Source: Deltaproteobacteria bacterium
GTDB taxonomy: Bacteria > Desulfobacterota > Syntrophia > Syntrophales > UBA8958
NCBI GenBank assembly: GCA_026388335.1
Contig: JAPLJZ010000224.1
Span: forward strand, 1-40,178
Length of the DNA stretch: 40,178 nt
Reading direction: 5' to 3'
Each line of letters begins with the position of its first letter. Position 1 is the first letter of the stretch. The position numbers and the translations under genes are program-made. The notes beneath the pieces are model-generated. The model searched no databases and was not told where the DNA came from. It saw nothing but the letters and a program-made list of their open reading frames with translations. Below, piece after piece: positions 37,650 through 40,178 of the stretch.

Positions 37650-38960
37650 ATGAGGATTATGAGATTTTTGGCAACGGCCCTTTCCGTTCTGACGATCCTA
37701 CTTTGCTTGGGAATAGCAGTAGCCGAGCCCCTGACGCTTGGCGAAGGACTGAAGCTTGTTACGGAAAATGGAAGGCTGGTGCGGATCGCTGCGCAGGATG
37801 AGGAGATCGCCAAAGACGATGCGCTGATGGCACGGGCGAGTCTCTTTCCCAATGTGAACGCCTCCCTTAACCAAACATCGCTTGCCTATCAACCTCAAGC
37901 GATCTTCGGGAACCTGGTTGCCCCCACTTCCGATCGGAACTTTCTTGCATACAGTATCAATGTTCAGCAAACCCTTTACGATTTTAAACGAACCGCGTCG
38001 CGTTACGCAGCAGCTAGAAAAGCAGCCGATACCCGTGCGTTCGATACGCGAAAGATCAGGAATCTTGCCGCCATTGATTTCGCACTGGCCTATTATGATC
38101 TTCTGGAAGTAGAAAAGCTCGCAGTGCTGGCGGCAATGGAGGTTGAAAGGCTGCAATCACATCTGAAGGATACTCAAAATCTATATGCCGAAGGAGTGAC
38201 CACGAAAAATAATCTCCTCCAGGCCGAAGTGCGGCTTTCAGATGCAGGGCAGCGACTGATCGGCGCCAAGAACCTCAGGGCGATTAATGCCTCACGCATC
38301 AATAATGCGCTCATGCGACCACTTACCACCGAAGTGGCAGCTATGGACGTGATCAGGTTGGACCTTGCCTATCCCGAGACAGACCTCGAAAAAGCTTGGG
38401 AGGTAAGCTTAAAGGAACGGCCGGAGATACGAATTGCAGAGGAGACCCTGAAGGTCCTAGATCTTGAGGAGCAGGCAAAGAAAGCCGAATTTTATCCCAA
38501 ACTCTTTGTCAGAGGTTCTTATGATTATACGGAAAACCATTACGAAGTTAACGATGGGAACTGGAAGGCGATGATCGGGATCGATGTGAACCTTTTCAGT
38601 GGAGGCAACATAAAGGCCGAGGTGGCGAGGTTTGAGCATCAGAAGGCTAAGCTCAGGGAAGAAAAAGAAAAACTCACGGATAACATCAAGTTGGAAGTTC
38701 AGCGAAATCTTTTGGATATGGCAACCACCCGGCAGAAGATTGCCGTGATGAAGGACGCACTTCAACAGGCTGAGGAAAACCTGCGCATTAACCGAATGCG
38801 GTACCGGGAGGGAGTCGGGACGGCAACGGAAGTGCTTGATGCAGTGACGCTCATCATGGTCGCCGAGACGAACTACTACCGTGCGATTTACGATCTCGGC
38901 AGGGCGGAAGCGGCAGCAATATATTCCCAGGGCCGGGACTTATCGGCGGTATATAAGTAA
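37650..38960 (+). CDS. TolC-family outer membrane protein
   Basis: 436 aa with signal peptide; LTLGEGLKLVTENGRLVRIAAQDEEIAKDDALMARASLFPNVNASLNQT; duplicated helical repeats. Confidence 0.92.
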   Translation: MRIMRFLATALSVLTILLCLGIAVAEPLTLGEGLKLVTENGRLVRIAAQDEEIAKDDALMARASLFPNVNASLNQTSLAYQPQAIFGNLVAPTSDRNFLAYSINVQQTLYDFKRTASRYAAARKAADTRAFDTRKIRNLAAIDFALAYYDLLEVEKLAVLAAMEVERLQSHLKDTQNLYAEGVTTKNNLLQAEVRLSDAGQRLIGAKNLRAINASRINNALMRPLTTEVAAMDVIRLDLAYPETDLEKAWEVSLKERPEIRIAEETLKVLDLEEQAKKAEFYPKLFVRGSYDYTENHYEVNDGNWKAMIGIDVNLFSGGNIKAEVARFEHQKAKLREEKEKLTDNIKLEVQRNLLDMATTRQKIAVMKDALQQAEENLRINRMRYREGVGTATEVLDAVTLIMVAETNYYRAIYDLGRAEAAAIYSQGRDLSAVYK

Positions 38961-38961
38961 G

Positions 38962-38993
38962 TAAGGGCGGTGTCTAACCAACCACCGCCCTTA
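38962..38993 (+). terminator. Stem-loop downstream of the TolC gene
   Basis: Perfect 11-bp inverted repeat taagggcggtg/caccgccctta immediately after the stop codon; U-tract is weak. Confidence 0.6.
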
Positions 38994-39087
38994 ACCTTGA
39001 GAGAGGCAGGGTTTCATATTATCCGTTAAGGCTACCTCTCTCGACTACTTCTGCCGTTGTGGCAGACCTTATGTATTCTCGGTGCTG

Positions 39088-39162
39088 TCAGCCTTTCTTG
39101 TAGCGATAAGGCGTGCACATGGGGTCAATCCAACCCTTGTATGCTTTCTTTTCCTTTTTCAT
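39088..39162 (-). CDS. Micro-ORF: 24-aa peptide MKKEKKAYKGWIDPMCTPYRYKKG
   Basis: AGAGAGAGGAGA 8 nt upstream of ATG; ATGA overlap with the preceding peptide ORF; shares W[VI]DPMCTP with it. Confidence 0.65.
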   Translation of the reverse strand: MKKEKKAYKGWIDPMCTPYRYKKG

Positions 39163-39302
39163 GATCCTTGTCTCCTCTCTCTTAAGTTAAGAATCATTAT
39201 CGTTGTTTCGCTGGTTTCAAACGGGGTGCACATGGGGTCCACCCAGGTCTTGCCAGCCTTCTTTGCGAATTTTTCTTCTTTTTTGGCTCCTGTCTTCTTC
39301 AT
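39159..39302 (-). CDS. Micro-ORF: 47-aa peptide MKKTGAKKEEKFAKKAGKTWVDPMCTPFETSETTIMILNLRERRQGS
   Basis: AGAGAGAGGAGA 7 nt upstream of ATG; shares W[VI]DPMCTP with the neighbouring peptide, with synonymous codon differences. Confidence 0.68.
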   Translation of the reverse strand: MKKTGAKKEEKFAKKAGKTWVDPMCTPFETSETTIMILNLRERRQGS

Positions 39303-39332
39303 GGTCGTTTCTCCTCTCTCTTTTGATACGGT

Positions 39333-39449
39333 TTATAATCCTTTGAGACCTGCCATATGATGACGGCTGGTCCTGTTTCTCTCTATCGTTTTCCCCAGGA
39401 TGTCTCTCTGAGGACTGAATTCGATTCTTTCGTTGCTGGTGGTTGTCAT
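39333..39449 (-). CDS. Micro-ORF: 38-aa peptide MTTTSNERIEFSPQRDILGKTIERNRTSRHHMAGLKGL
   Basis: AGAGAGAGGAGA 10 nt upstream of ATG; first in a tandem array with the two W[VI]DPMCTP peptides. Confidence 0.5.
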   Translation of the reverse strand: MTTTSNERIEFSPQRDILGKTIERNRTSRHHMAGLKGL

Positions 39450-39611
39450 GGCCTTTATGTCTCCTCTCTCTTTCTTTCGGCCCTAAGATAATCTCTAAGG
39501 CAATTTTTAACAATCAGGGGAATGATGAATATGGGATGAGAAATAGGCGTTTATATGGATCAGGATATTTGATGTTGGAGATCAGGGTTTGTCTGATGGG
39601 AGGAACGGATC

Positions 39612-39851
39612 ATGGCAACACAGCAAAACACACAAAGGCCCGTATATCAACAGTATCAACACATCATGGTCATCAGCAGCTGGGGATTTGTGATTGCCTT
39701 TGCATCTTTCCTCTTCCTGTATCTGGGATTCAAGATTGATCAGTATTTCGGGACGGCTCCCAACTTCATGTTCGGGATGTTCTTCCTGGCCCTCTTCCTG
39801 ACTATCGGCAGGCTCTATCAGGAAGCATGGTTGAGACGAAACGAGGTTTGA
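39612..39851 (+). CDS. AtpZ/AtpI-family (F0F1-ATPase accessory) small membrane protein
   Basis: 79 aa, two TM helices; GFVIAFASFLFLYLGFKIDQYFGTAPNFMFGMFFLALFLTIGRLYQEAW. Confidence 0.75.
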   Translation: MATQQNTQRPVYQQYQHIMVISSWGFVIAFASFLFLYLGFKIDQYFGTAPNFMFGMFFLALFLTIGRLYQEAWLRRNEV

Positions 39852-39902
39852 TAATTCTACTGGATAAATAAAGACACGTCTTTTGAAAGTCTGTGTCCCT
39901 TA

Positions 39903-39939
39903 AAAACCCCCTGACGAAACCGGTTTATCAGGGGGTTTT
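39903..39939. terminator. Bidirectional rho-independent terminator
   Basis: Perfect 12-bp inverted repeat aaaaccccctga/tcagggggtttt between convergent small genes, with flanking A- and T-runs. Confidence 0.88.
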
Positions 39940-39944
39940 GCTTT

Positions 39945-40157
39945 TTACAAATGATCGTTATTTTCCTGTTCCTCCTGCTCCCACGTCTGAAGGGTTTTCC
40001 GGGCAATTCTTCTCTTTCGGTAATATCCGTAAACGAAAATGAGGGTGATGACAAACCAGAGAGTTGTGGCGCTGGTGATCAGGGGTATCCAGGAAACTCT
40101 CACCTCCATGTAATCAAGCCATTCTTTTTCGAGGATGAACAGGTGCAGGCCGGTCAT
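39945..40157 (-). CDS. Small single-pass membrane protein, unknown function
   Basis: 70 aa; VSWIPLITSATTLWFVITLIFVYGYYRKRRIARKTLQTWEQEEQE; a shorter start at MEVRVSW is possible. Confidence 0.6.
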   Translation of the reverse strand: MTGLHLFILEKEWLDYMEVRVSWIPLITSATTLWFVITLIFVYGYYRKRRIARKTLQTWEQEEQENNDHL

Positions 40158-40178
40158 TTTTTTTAATGAGCCTCTAAG

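Noticed and set aside
29354-39449. Possibility that the B12-binding radical SAM protein matures the W[VI]DPMCTP peptides
   Set aside because: The genes are about 8.5 kb apart with an efflux locus between them, and no SPASM or RRE-like domain was seen; not supported beyond speculation.
39217-39513. 98-aa minus ORF over the micro-ORF region
   Set aside because: R/K/E-rich low-complexity frame; the different frames with repeated RBS motifs and shared peptide motif are better supported.

Overview
The 40.2 kb window looks like chromosomal DNA from an anaerobic deltaproteobacterium of the Syntrophus/Desulfobacterota type. This placement is inferred from gene content only. About 1-28 kb is mostly conserved or metabolic genes: MBL hydrolase, adk, UvrD-type helicase, a DRE-TIM synthase fused to a Cache-like domain (possible Re-citrate synthase), LysM lipoprotein, aspS, hisS, a J-like/SPOR protein, comEC, an acyl-CoA synthetase plus two HgdB/BcrB-type dehydratase subunits, PRC-barrel lipoprotein, cytidylate-kinase-like protein, TAXI binding protein, ettA, pta, typA and topB. 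About 29-33.4 kb is a more AT-rich accessory segment with a B12-binding radical SAM/DUF169 pair, a cytidylate-kinase-like/BON fusion and apparent gene remnants. About 33.4-39 kb is an efflux locus (MarR, HlyD/EmrA-like, DHA2 MFS, a third cytidylate-kinase-like protein, and a divergent TolC). The most notable signal is at 39.09-39.45 kb on the minus strand. Three tandem unannotated micro-ORFs (38, 47 and 24 codons) are each preceded by an identical 12-nt AGAGAGAGGAGA ribosome-binding motif. Two of them share the peptide motif W-[VI]-D-P-M-C-T-P with synonymous codon differences and are coupled by an ATGA overlap. This is a candidate undescribed small-peptide operon, possibly RiPP-like. I saw no tRNA, rRNA or CRISPR array.
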